Positions 43,423 to 54,723 of a stretch of DNA of 64,000 nt are shown piece by piece. The number at the start of each line of letters is the position of its first letter. Positions within the stretch are counted from its first letter, which is position 1. The notes below the pieces were generated by a model. The model was not told the DNA's origin. It worked only from the letters and a program-made list of their open reading frames with translations, and searched no databases. The translations under genes and the position numbers were made by a program. Source of the stretch: Skeletonema tropicum (taxonomy: Eukaryota > Bacillariophyta > Thalassiosirophyceae > Thalassiosirales > Thalassiosiraceae); NCBI GenBank assembly GCA_037178625.1, contig CM074138.1, positions 1,860,001-1,924,000 on the forward strand. The letters are read 5' to 3'.

Positions 43423-45165
43423 ATGCCGTCCTCTAGTAAGCAGCGCTCTCCCATCCCAAGGGCCTACGCAGCCACTCTCCTGCTCAGTGTGGCCATGTCA
43501 CCGTTCATATTATTGAATCTGCAGGGCTCCCTCTCCTCCTTCTACCCCTCCAGTTCCTTCTTCCTACGTAGTTCATTATCCTTCAATGACATCGAGTATT
43601 TTTCTACACTCCAAGATGCGAATGACATTGATCCATCCATTGAGCAAAAGGCCATCGCCAACGCCGATGATGATAAATGCAAAAATCTGTTCCTCTATTT
43701 GCCAGATCCTCAAAAATTCTCTTCCCACGGCCATGGTAGTCAAATCAACACCTACATCATGTCCGCATTGATTGGGACATATCTCAACCGCAATGTTTTA
43801 TTACTCGAGCCTCCCAATAAAGTGAGTACCTTTGCAGGTGGATCTCAATTTGGTTGTCCGGTGGATGCATTCGAAGAAATTCACATGACATCACCAGCAG
43901 CGTCGTCCTCATCATCACCATCGGACAGCTTGCAAATTAAAGAAAACTTTCCAGGAGGATTCTCCAGACTCATCGATCATCCAACATGGTTGAGTGGTGG
44001 ATGTCCCATTCCCTGTGCCGACACGTACACTTACCAAGATTGGGTTCGTATGTCTGTCAAATCAACTGCAATGAATGCTCCCATCACATGTACGGAGAGC
44101 GATGGACGGACAGTCAATGTCATAGCCACAGCTGGGGGACCATTACGTCGATACTTCCGATCCGGCAAACAATTCATGTCAAATGAGCGATGGGCCGTCA
44201 AATTGGGTGCTACATTAACTGAGGCCCGGATATTCTCCACATTGTCCAATGCGGCCATGTGGGATTATGCAGTGGGGTTAATGATCAAGGCGGGATTTTT
44301 ACGACTTCAGCCATGGATTGCTCGGGATGTGGAAATGCTCATCAAGTCATTTGATCTATTCCAAACGATAGGGACGAAGAATCCAGTGTATGATTCGATT
44401 CATGTCCGACGTCGGGATAAATTGATCGAGGAGGCACGGAATGAAGTTGCGAGGTATTGGAGGTATCACGGTCATACGGACACCGAGAATTTTCCCACGA
44501 ACTACGTCCCCTTTGCTCACTATTTGGATCAATTTAGGAAGGTGGAATGCCCAATGAATGAACTGGGGGAGGTAACGGAGAGGATCAAACGTGTTGTGTA
44601 CGTTGCCACTGATGATCCGATCGTAGTGAAGGAGGAGATTGCCAACTTGCCCAATCGGATTGATGAGCGAACGGTATTGTGGAATGACTGCCATGAATTG
44701 TCATTCTATTTTAATCCCACGGATGAAAGCTCCTTTCATTTGAATGGTGATGGAGAGGCTGGGTTTAGTGATGGAACGGAGGATAGTTGTTTCAAGAGGT
44801 ATCATAGGAATATTGCGAGTGTTGCGGATATGATAATATTGGCCAAGTCAAGGACGTTTGTGTGAGTGCTTAACTATCTCTTTCGTTTCGTTTCGTTTCA
44901 ACCCTTGCTCTCTTCCTGATTGCGTGTGCTCAACTCTTTCTTCAATCATTACTGATGCACTTCCAGTGGCGAGTTCAACTCCAACTGGGGAAGGTTACTA
45001 CGAACTATGAGGGTGAGACTGGACTCCCCCATTATTCAAGATGACGGTGGTTGGAACAGCGATGCTGAAGAGAAGGTCGTTGGAAACTTGAAACCCAGGT
45101 TCTCAAAAACTCTTGACATGAGAATTGCGTGGGGTCCAACCACCCCTAGGCTGCCGGGGCAGTAG
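43423..45165 (+). CDS. GT23-like protein, copy 2, with altered HVRRRDK motif
   Basis: Model join(43423..44861, 44967..45165), 545 aa, same structure as copy 1. I chose MPSSSKQ (43423) because the in-frame upstream ATG at 43384 is followed by a stop in the other two copies. The notable change is at 44413-44415: CGG (Arg) replaces GGG (Gly), giving DSIHVRRRDKLIEEAR. In copies 1 and 3, as in FUT8/NodZ-like enzymes, the position between RR and DK is small or Thr. Other small differences: an extra Leu in the anchor (FILLNLQ), SGKQFMS versus SKSNHFMS, and NFPTN versus NLPTN. The frame is intact. The substitution may reduce donor binding; this is inference. Confidence 0.8.
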
Positions 45166-48100
45166 ATATTCTTACGAATGTGATCGAGATTTCGATTGAG
45201 GAGGATAGAGATGTTCACAATAAGTTCTATATATATTGTAATGCTGTAAGTAAAATGTTAGCTCTCTTTAATCTGTGCCCCAACATTGCATGCTCTGAAT
45301 GCACATGTGAAGTGTGTGATGTACGTTCAGAGTTAGGAAATCTCGCCCGCCCTACTTAGCTAGCCTAGAGAGAAAGGCATCATTGCCCAGGGCATCATGG
45401 CAGACACGAAATTCAATGTAAAAGAGCTAGCTGCACTGGTGCAGACCCAGCAATTAGGAAGGCATGATCGAAAATGGCCTGTTCGGCAGAGAAGTTTGCT
45501 TCGCACACGGATCAGCCGGACTCAAAGCCCTATCCGTTCTTTACGGAGAGCGCACACATACAGGCCCACAGTCCAAGTCATCACCCAACACTAGTTGCCA
45601 CGATGAACCTAAGTGACCCCGATGAGTTTGATGTCGATGGCAGAGCATTAAGCGCTATTTTTGATGCATCGAATTTAGAATGTCGGGCTATGGCGATAAG
45701 AGACGAGGAATTGGCGAAGGTATTTGGGCATTGTGTAAATCCATACATTCTAGAGTGTGTGGTCAGAAAGGATGTCGCTTTCTGATGTTCATGGACCGAT
45801 CGTGGATGACGCACTCCCGAGGCGGCGTGACATCCTACATCTTGTTGTAGTAGATGAAGAATGGAATGAGTATGGATGCATGAGGCAGTCTATGCAGGAT
45901 CACTTTAGTCGGCGTTAAGTTGCCGCATGGAGGAGTAACTTGCTGACGTTTTGTATTAGCTACATCTACATTCGCGTGAGTAGCAGCTGGTAGCATATCG
46001 GCGGCCCAAGTCGCAGGATATATGAGCTATCGTGAAATGACATTGGTGCTATCATTGGAGCAGCGAGTAATTTCAGTGTGTTTGAGACAGGAGATCCTAA
46101 GTAAGATGTGGTCTGAAGGATATCATCAGAGGATGCTCGACCAAATATCAACGCATCTGATACAATACGGAGCTGGCTCATCCCTATTGACATTGATAAT
46201 GTCCCACCAACGATCGAACATTTTGTTGATGCGATTCTTGGATTCTGTTTTCACCGATACAACGTTTGAGGAGCACTTGAGGTACACATCTGCACAGGAT
46301 TATGTCTACGAAAGAGGGGTTTGCTTTCATTCACCTAGGGCATCAATCAGAAGCATTTGAATTCTTGAGGTAATTGAGAAGAGGTTGGCGTACTAAACAC
46401 TTCGTCTACGATCCTCGGGGTTCGGCAGTGCTTATGAAGTAGGTACCACTCTGTGATTACTGGAGAGAGATCTCATTGGCATACCTTTTGGGGGCGCTTT
46501 ATTGGCTCCAATTGATGAATGGAACTTGCGCAGAATTGTTAGAGAGCGAATGTCTCAGTTGTATTGAGTGCAGGGTAAAGAGCATGAACCTCATGATCAT
46601 GATGCCCACCGTCTTGACGGTCTCGATCTAAGTGCGAAGGATACGGCGGCTATGACTGAGCAGGCCAATATCGATACGCTCTGCAATTTTGGCGGGTTGG
46701 AACGCTGTATGATGATTTGGAAGACAGAAAGGATCCGCAGTCGATAGAGAAGTTGAGTAGGTGTTTGGGGCGAAATACTTAAGAACAATGGTAATGTTAT
46801 GGCACGCTGGACTTTGTCAGAGTGGAATAGGCGTTCCAAGGAGACGCACAGGCGTTTGACCTCTCGCGCAAGAGCTTTCGGCTTGGTATGCCGAGAGGAA
46901 ATTTGAGCTTTCAGCTATGTGTGCTGAGAGGAAATTTGAGCTTTCAGCTATGTGTGCTGAAAGGAATCATCAACTTGCTTTTATGAATTATTAGGTTTCG
47001 ACGGAAGTTAGGAGACGCTATTAATATGGACTTGCCTGGAGAAGTGACGCTTCCTATGATAGAGGAAGAGGCTCGAGAGAACTCTATGAGATAAGGTTGG
47101 ATGATCCAAAGGATAGAAGTAGCTGGCACGAGGATCCATGTGCGTTGCATTGCTTGTTGATGAGGTTCGAGAGGACTACTACTGCGCTCCATGAAGCTGA
47201 CTATGTGACGCGACAGGGGAGCATACTTGTGGTGTGTCATCTGCGGATTACTTGATGTTGTGTAGCTTCTTTCTCCCTCAAGGAGAGGAAGGACGTCAGT
47301 GGTGCAAGGTGCTACGTCACGATGTTGACAAGGATTGAGTAAGACAACTTGTGTCTACGAGACCGATCCAGCCCTTCTCGCTATGATCTATTATGTTCAG
47401 TTAGTATCCAGATGTGATTACACAGAAGTATGGAGCACATATCATTGCCTGGAATATCCGTCGAGAAATTAGAAGATATGAGTGGACATTGCCCTATGAG
47501 ATTGGAGAGAGTCTTAGTCGTCGTCGTGGATGTGTTCTTCCCTCGAAAGAGAAGAAGTATATCAAGACGGATGACACCAGAAGAAGATTCGTCGATCGAT
47601 AGGAGAATGGAAATTCTTAATCAAATGCACTGCGCTTATGAAGCAGTGGAAACGACAGAATCTGAAAAGTAAACAACCTATGCATGGGAATTCTGAGTAT
47701 GTTACGGCGAGGACGATCGATGATGAGGTTGCATGATTATGTGTTCCCTGCAAAACGCGAGAGAAGGCGAGGACCATTGCATTCAAGAATAGTTCGCAGG
47801 ATGGCTTGTAGGACCACGTAACAATACGGTGGGGCAGCCACGGCAACAAGAATAGGACAAATGCAGGCCTCACATGCATGATGTATTATTGAAGCTCCAC
47901 GGTCAGTTGCAGATCTCCCTTGTCTATAGAGACAATGGCAGTGATTTGTAACAAGAACTGTTGGCACTTGCGATGAAGAATGGGATCAGGCGGTCAATTC
48001 ACTTGGATAAGAGTGACGCCGGGATACGTTTACAAGTGGCCATATTTCAGGGGAGAGAGTTGGTGGGTCCAAGAATGGACCAACAATTTTCATCTATGCT

Positions 48101-48689
48101 TATGGGGTAAGTCGTTGTGAGAGTGTTAGAATTGCATTCGCCTACGTTGTGATGATATGTCTTTAAGTGCTCGCAGGAACAAGATACATGTTATAATGCC
48201 CTCAAATAAATAAGTGCGGTCTCGAATTTGGCGTTGAAATGGAAGGAAAGCGGGCTCGTATCCGGCAAGCGATTTGCAGAAAACGTGTTGCAGGCAGGTG
48301 GCTAGAAATGAGTAAGTATTTGAATCTAACTCCGATGTATGATTCGTTCTGCTACATAGCGAGAGACGGATCAGAGTGCATGGAAAGAGGAAGCCTTGTT
48401 CTTGTTGTACAGGAATGACGTACATGTAGCATCTGGTAATGTGAAGCAGTCATAAATCGGTCGACATTGGAGGCTGAAGAAATCATTTATTACGAAGCCA
48501 TCGATTTATCTTGGCGGTAAGTTTCAATACTGTGAAGTGAAAGTGGGAGCTTGAGAAGACGTAGAGTACCGGGCCCTTGCTAGTATGTCTGAGCAACTGT
48601 AAAGGTGAAGCATTATTCAAGAACCAGTAAGGAGATACCGGCCAGAGATTTGATTACATACATGAGAATAGAACTGTTGAGTACGTAAG

Positions 48690-50165
48690 GATGTTCCTCC
48701 TACAAATTTTTGATAGAAATCCTGCGAGGACAGAAGAGCTTGGTAGCGTTGGTATCTATTTGGAAACAGACTCTTGATCTACTCAGAGATGGACAGCTGT
48801 ATTGCTTTACTTATTATCATTTTTGGGCAAGTATCACGACGCATAGATAAATTGATCCGACTCCGCCAGGCCCCCTCCAAGGGTAAATAAATAGGGTATG
48901 TCACAGAGAGTGTGACGCTTACCGTCTCGGGGGCAAAACCAAAGTGTAACACAAGGTCCATTTCTACGTATTCCTACGTTGTACCTAATACTGATCAGCA
49001 GTGATCACCGAACACACACAACTTTCCTTAAGTAAGGGTGCCGCTACGACTTTTAATTCCCTAAGATTGAATCTCGCTTGCCTCGTCGTTTCCCGTCATT
49101 GCAAGCTCGAACTGGTCATTCACCGCTCAAACAACGGCAACCATGGTCGACGTTGCCGCCGCTGAAATAGACCAAGTTCTTAGCTGTAATATCGGCCTAT
49201 TGGTGGCTGATCGTTACTATGGATTATTATGTATGTCTTGTCGTGCTTGGATCCAGCAGAAACGCTCCATGGGACGTTCAATAAGCACTGTTCCGTGGCC
49301 GACGCTCGACGGACGTCACCGTCAAATATTGCCTCCATGCTGTCTCCCCTCGGCAGATATGGACGCGGCGAGGGCTTCAGCACATACATAATAATCCATA
49401 GTGACGACCAGCCAACGATCGTCCCATATTACGGCTAATAACTTGGTCTATTTCAGCGGCGGCAGTGTGGACCATGGTTGCCTTGCCTCGGCGGCGTTGG
49501 TGCTGTTCATCATGATGTTTGGACCGGCATTGAGCTTCGCATTTGGTTTTGCCCCCGAGACGGTAAATCTTCTTTGATTTTTTTACGTGTGAACATCGCG
49601 GTGGAGATTTCCCGCTAAAATTTGAGTCAAACCCTATTTATTTACCCTTGGCCCCCTCTACATTTAAAAGAGACATGTTGATTGGAGCAAAGATATAAGA
49701 AGCAGTTGGCAAACATTCTTGGAACAATCTTTGGTGAAGAGACAGCCAAATTGGTCACTCACGACACACGAGGCTGTCCCAAAAATGTTGATGACTACCG
49801 CATCAAGGAGATCATAGCATGATATGATTGAAAACAAAGCTATCACCCCAACTCCCGCCGACTGCCTCACCAAAATGTTGGAGTTCTTCCGTTTCCGCAT
49901 CCAATTCACGCATAGCTCTACCCACAACATGGGTGTCCTGCAGCAACGCAATGCGGAATTGGACGAAGCTCATGGTGCTCCCCTCAACGCAAATGTCATC
50001 GCCACGATCATTTTGCCTCAAATCCAATGTTTTCAACGCACTGTCAGTGACATCAAGAACCGTTGGAGATACAACCATGTCTATGATGACAATGATCTGG
50101 CGGAACTGATGCAACTCATCACCACTCGAGATGCCACCCGTGATTTGATTTGGCTAAAGAGATGA
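48690..50165 (+). pseudogene. Ty1/copia-type gag remnant in spacer 2, interrupted by a transposon
   Basis: Second copy of the gag remnant. The 5' part (about 48690-48877) and 3' part (about 49659-50165) are separated by the 773-bp element. The 3' part is more complete than in spacer 1, reading MLEFFRFRIQFTHSSTHNMG, VLQQRNAELDEAHGAPLN, VIATIILPQIQCFQRTVSDI and NRWRYNHVYDDNDLAELMQL. It ends with LIWLKR. Not functional as it stands. Confidence 0.6.
48878..49650. mobile_element. hAT-like non-autonomous element, 773 bp, 20-bp TIRs, 8-bp target duplication
   Basis: CAAGGGTAAATAAATAGGGT at 48878-48897 is the exact reverse complement of 49631-49650. GCCCCCTC flanks both ends (48870-48877 and 49651-49658). 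Spacer 1 has the unoccupied site (tcccctctacactgaaagag at 42727-42746), with one copy of the target sequence. The 8-bp duplication and the TIR start CAAGG fit hAT conventions (YARNG). Internally, about 49138-49200 pairs with 49425-49483 as an inverted repeat, and the two strands of the centre encode mirror-like open frames. No transposase is present. A relative's end lies at 31516. Confidence 0.92.
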
Positions 50166-50421
50166 TATTTTTAATTTTATGTAAATGTCCCAGACCCAGA
50201 TGACTTGAACAACCTTGTATTTATGTGCCCTACGCGATGACCATTTTGGCGTCTTCATTCGATTGTATTGACACCAAACAAGAGCGCTGCGTGATGACCT
50301 CTGATGACCCCAACACCAGCCACATACAAACACCACTCACCATGGCCGGCAACCAGCGCCGAAGCCAAGCGAATACATACCATGAGTACTGAATAAACAG
50401 CGAGCGGAACACCAACTAACC

Positions 50422-52156
50422 ATGCCTTCCTCTAGTAAGCAGCGCTCTTCCATCCCAAGGCCCTACGCAGCCACTCTCCTGCTCAGTGTGGCCGTGTCAC
50501 CGTTCATATTGAATCTGCAGGGCTCCCTCTCCTCCTTCTACCCCTCCCGTTCCTTCTTCCTACGCAGTTCATTATCCTTTAATGACATCGAGTATTTTTC
50601 TACACTCCAAGGTGCGAATGACATTGATCCATCCATTGAGCAAAAGGCCATCGCCAACGCCGATGATGATAAATGCAAAAATCTGTTCCTCTATTTGCCA
50701 GATCCTCAAAAATTCTCTTCCCACGGTCATGGTAGTCAAATCAACACCTACATCATGGCCACATTGATTGGAACATATCTCAACCGCAATGTTTTATTAC
50801 TCGAGCCTCCCAATAAAGTGAGTACCTTTGCAGGTGGATCTCAATTTGGTTGTCCGGTGGATGCATTCGAAGAAATTCACATGACATCCCCAGCAGCTGC
50901 GTCCTCATCATCACCATCGGACAGCCGGCAAATTAAAGAAAACTTTCCAGGAGGATTCTCCAGACTCATCGATCATCCAACATGGTTGAATGGTGGATGT
51001 CCCATTCCCTGTGCCGACACGTACACTTACCAAGATTGGGTTCGTATGTCTGTCAAATCAACTGCAATGAATGCTCCCATCACATGTGCGGAGAGCGATG
51101 GACGGACAGTCAATGTCATAGCCACAGCTGGGGGACCATTACGTCGATACTTCCGATCCGGCAAAAAATTCATGTCAAATGAGCGATGGGCCGTCAAATT
51201 GGGTGCTACATTAACTGAGGCCCGGATATTCTCCACATTGTCCAATGCGGCCATGTGGGATTATGCAGTGGGGTTAATGATCAAGGCGGGATTTTTACGA
51301 CTTCAGCCATGGATTGCTCGGGATGTGGAAATGCTCATCAAGTCATTTGATCTATTCCAAACGATAGGGACGAAGAATCCAGTGTATGATTCGATTCATG
51401 TCCGACGTGGGGATAAATTGATCGAGGAGGCACGGAATGAAGTTGCGAGGTATTGGAGGTATCACGGTCATACGGACACCGAGAATTTGCCCACGAACTA
51501 CGTCCCCTTTGCTCACTATTTGGATCAATTTAGGAAGGTGGAATGCCCAATGAATGAACTGGGGGAGGTAACGGAGAGGATCAAACGTGTTGTGTACGTT
51601 GCCACTGATGATCCGATCGTAGTGAAGGAGGAGATTGCCAACTTGCCCAATCGGATTGATGAGCGAACGGTATTGTGGAATGACTGCCATGAATTGTCAT
51701 TCTATTTTAATCCCACGGATGAAAGCTCCTTTCATTTGAATGGTGATGGAGAGGCTGGGTTTAGTGATGGAACGGAGGATAGTTGTTTCAAGAGGTATCA
51801 TAGGAATATTGCGAGTGTTGCGGATATGATAATATTGGCCAAGTCAAGGACGTTTGTGTGAGTGCTTAACTATCTCATTCGTTTCGTTTCAACCCTTGCT
51901 CTCTTCCTGATTGCTTGTGCTCAACTCTTTCTTCAATCATTACTCATGCACTTCCAGTGGCGAGTTCAACTCCAACTGGGGAAGGTTACTACGAACTATG
52001 AGGGTGAGACTGGACTCCCCCATTATTCAAGATGACGGTGGTTGGAACAGCGATGCTGAAGAGAAGGTCGTTGGAAACTTGAATACCAGGTTCTCAAAAA
52101 CTCTTGACATGAGAATTGCGTGGGGTCCAACCACCCCTAGGCTGCCGGGGAAGTAG
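50422..52156 (+). CDS. GT23-like protein, copy 3
   Basis: Model join(50422..51857, 51958..52156), 544 aa. The intron is 100 bp with GTGAGT and CCAG ends, slightly shorter than in copies 1 and 2 because of a lost CGTTT repeat. It keeps HVRRGDKLIEEAR, VVYVATDDPIVVKEE and GEFNSNWGRLLRTMR. Small changes: SVAVSPFIL in the anchor, SRSFF for SSSFF, QGAND for QDAND, LNGGCP for LSGGCP, and a final Lys instead of Gln. The copy appears intact. The upstream region (50340-50421) matches that of copy 2 more closely than copy 1, so copies 2 and 3 probably duplicated together with the spacer. Confidence 0.8.
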
Positions 52157-52586
52157 ATATTCTTACGAATGTGATCGAGATTTCGATTGAGGAAGATAGA
52201 GATGTTCACAATAAGTTCTATATATTGTAATGCTGTAGTAAGTAAAATGTTAGATCTCTTTAATCTGCCCCAACATTGCATGCTCTGAATGCACATTTGA
52301 AGTGTGTGTATGTGTATGTATGTACGTTAAGAGAGGAAAGCTGCCCCCCTCTGAGAGAGGCATCATTGCCCAGGGCATCATGGCAGACACGAAATTCAAT
52401 GTAAAAGAGCAGCTAGCTGCACTGGCGCAGTCCCTGCAATTAGGAAGGCATGATTGAAAATGGCCTATTCGGCCGGCAGAGAAGTTTGCTTCGCACACTG
52501 ATCAGCCGCACTCAAAGCCCTATCCGTTCTTTACGGAGAGCACACAGGCCCACAGTCCAAGTCATCACCCAACACTAGTTGCCACG

Positions 52587-52927
52587 GCGGCCCCTTTACT
52601 CTTTTTTAACTTTGCAGATGATACATCTTCGGCCCGTAGTAGCCAACAATCGTCCACTTGGACGTTCTGATGGGTGGGTGGGGCGTTAGGTTATTTTTGT
52701 GCTACGGTAAACTACGATACGTATCACTGGTATTGTAAACAAGAAAAGTATTGACTTCTTTCTTCTCCTTCTAAATGACTAACGTGCGTACCAAATAACT
52801 TAAACTCCAGTTGAATCGGAAATCGGAAAGCGTGTAAGTAGCGTGGAGTGAATGAATGTTCTTGGCATGGGGCATGGTCATGGTTGGTACTTATATAGTA
52901 GTGCAGCAGTGGATAAAGCAATCACTC
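52587..52927. other. Upstream region of the split zinc-finger gene
   Basis: Sequence unrelated to the array begins at about 52587. It presumably holds the promoter of the gene starting at 52928. No specific site could be supported. Confidence 0.3.
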
Positions 52928-53233
52928 ATGTCAGCCTATGAGCCGCCCCCAATCCTCCTTGGTGCAGAAGTGGAGGGGGACGCTGTCATCCCGGAAGAAT
53001 TCCTGGAGGAGATCGTAGATGCAGCTGTAGCAGATGCCGCAACAACCCCACCTCCACAATCGAAACAGAAAATGAAGCAACAAGGACGGGGAAAATTCAG
53101 CTCTTCCGATGCCGTTACAACTGCTTCAACTAAAAAGAGGAAGAGTCGGAAGCAATCGTCCAAAAATAACGGTGATGATTCTTCGCCACCTTCAAAAAGG
53201 AAGAGGAAGGGCAAGAGTAGACCAGCCAAACCA

Positions 53234-54723
53234 ATAGGTTTGTAGCGAGCACCTTATATTTTTTTCTCCACCAGCACCTTTTATTATGCGTTATATCTTG
53301 TTTTTTTGCTGTCTAGTACCACCTATATTTCAGCACCTTATATTATACAGCCCATTTTTAGTATTTCTTCTTTGTCCTTATTTTTTTGTGTTACTAGAGA
53401 ATGTCAGCACCTTATATTCGGAATTCCACGTGTAGTCTTCTGTTAGGTTTCTAAATCGTTTATTGCACTGGTACTTATCAGAACCAATGTTCTTTTTTTA
53501 ATAGTGTATTACACTGGTACTTACCAGAACCAATGTTTTATTCTTAATAGTTTATTGCACTGGTACTTACCAGAACCAATGTTATAATCTCAACCAATAT
53601 GTTTCGACCTGTGGAGGACAGCCCGGACCGTGCTTGTCCCGTTATCCTCATGAGCACCCATCATCATCATTTACCATAAGATTAGAATACTACACTGGTT
53701 AAAATATGAACCAGAAAGATGACACTGTACTGAACAATAATATTACACTGGTACTAGTCTGAACCAGTATCATACGAAACTACGAAGATACCTCAATGAT
53801 GGAATCAGTCCAATCTGAAGTACGATCTGCCATAGTAATTTAATACATTTGCTATTATTTCATTCTATGGATCATCGAGATTAATTTTCTGCACATCTAA
53901 TAATGATGGAGTCATTGTCCTAATTCACTTCCTACCGGAACTAACTGGTTCCATTCTGAACCAATTAGATTCTAATTCACTTACTACACTGGTTAAAATA
54001 TGAACCAAAACGGTAACACTACACTGAACAATAATATTGCACTGGTACTAGTCTGAACCAGTATTGTACTCTTGCAATGATGAATTCATTCTAATCTTAA
54101 GTACGACCTAAGATGGTAAATTTTCTTTCTATGAATGATGGAGTCATCGTCCGGACAGCTATGGATCCTAACCATTACAGCTATGAATCATACCCATTAA
54201 CTTTCGTCCCAAGAACAGTTCCGGAAACTCAGAATATAAGGTGCTGACATTCTCTAGTTGAAAAAGAAACCAATGATATAAGGGCCTGACACGTGGAAAT
54301 CTGAATATAATGTGCTGACATTCTCTAGTACGGGATGGCACACCTGGAGTGGGGAGTAATCCCCTCTCCCCCACCCCTGCGGTGGCAGAGGTTGAGTGAG
54401 GACTCTCACTCTCACCTGTCGAGAGGCAGTTGAGAGTAGGAGGGAGGAGGAACATACCATCACCTAGCACAGGTGACAAGAGGAGTGCGGACTTGCCACT
54501 GAACTAGAGATACCTAGACTGCACTCCTCTTATTACCTAAAATGGGCAAGTTCAGATCCAGCTTGCCCAGTAAACAGCTCCTGAATACCATCCTAAACTA
54601 ATCACTTATTTATCTTAAAAAAAAAAAAAAAAAAAATGATGCCTGATCCGACATAAAGAAAAGGGCTAAATAAGGCTAAATAATATAAGGTGCTGGAATA
54701 TAAGGTGCTGGCTACAAAACGGT
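53234..54723. mobile_element. Mutator-like non-autonomous element, 1,490 bp, 9-bp target duplication
   Basis: GCCAAACCA flanks the element at 53225-53233 and 54724-54732. The termini pair imperfectly (ataggtttgtagcgagcacc versus accgttttgtagccagcacc), with about 23 of 27 bases matching. The motif agcaccttatatt recurs near the left end at 53248, 53273 (variant), 53332 and 53406, and inverted near the right end at 54233, 54304 (variant), 54682 and 54697. That symmetric subterminal array is typical of transposase-binding ends. 53393-53436 also pairs with 54287-54330. The interior has no transposase. A 9-bp duplication fits Mutator-like elements best, but the superfamily is inferred from that alone. 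Confidence 0.88.
53460..54068. repeat. CACTGGTAC-type tandem and direct repeats inside the element
   Basis: The phrase cactggtacttaccagaacc occurs three times at 53467-53580 with a spacing of about 50 bp. A larger block (actacactggttaaaatatg ... gtactagtctgaaccagtat) is present at 53691-53790 and again at 53991-54068, 300 bp apart. The repeats are confined to the element interior. Confidence 0.8.

Larger units (their letters stand above)
45166..50421. other. Spacer 2 of the array: second copy of the decayed sequence
   Basis: Parallel to spacer 1: MADTKFNVKELAALVQTQQL at 45397, the DEFDVDGRALSAIFDASNLE stretch to 45785, MSYREMTLVLSLEQRVISVC at 46022-46360, and MEHISLPGISVEKLEDMSGH at 47430. 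Differences from spacer 1 include frame-changing indels in these stretches, which argues that they are not selected as protein. It lacks the 41857-42424 insertion and has the 48878-49650 insertion instead. Confidence 0.5.
36600..52586 (+). repeat. Tandem array: three GT23-like genes with two long spacers and a partial third
   Basis: Equivalent ATGs at 36707, 43423 and 50422 give periods of 6716 and 6999 bp. Spacer 1 (38453-43422) and spacer 2 (45166-50421) align over most of their length with small indels. Spacer 3 matches only from 52157 to about 52586 and then stops abruptly in the phrase agttgccacg. Spacer 1 has an insertion at 41857-42424 absent from spacer 2, and spacer 2 has one at 48878-49650 absent from spacer 1. 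The genes and spacers are very similar throughout, pointing to recent amplification. Confidence 0.93.

Noticed and set aside
49143..49438. Small genes in the hAT-like element on both strands
   Set aside because: The two strands encode mirror-image frames because the region is an inverted repeat; no transposase features.
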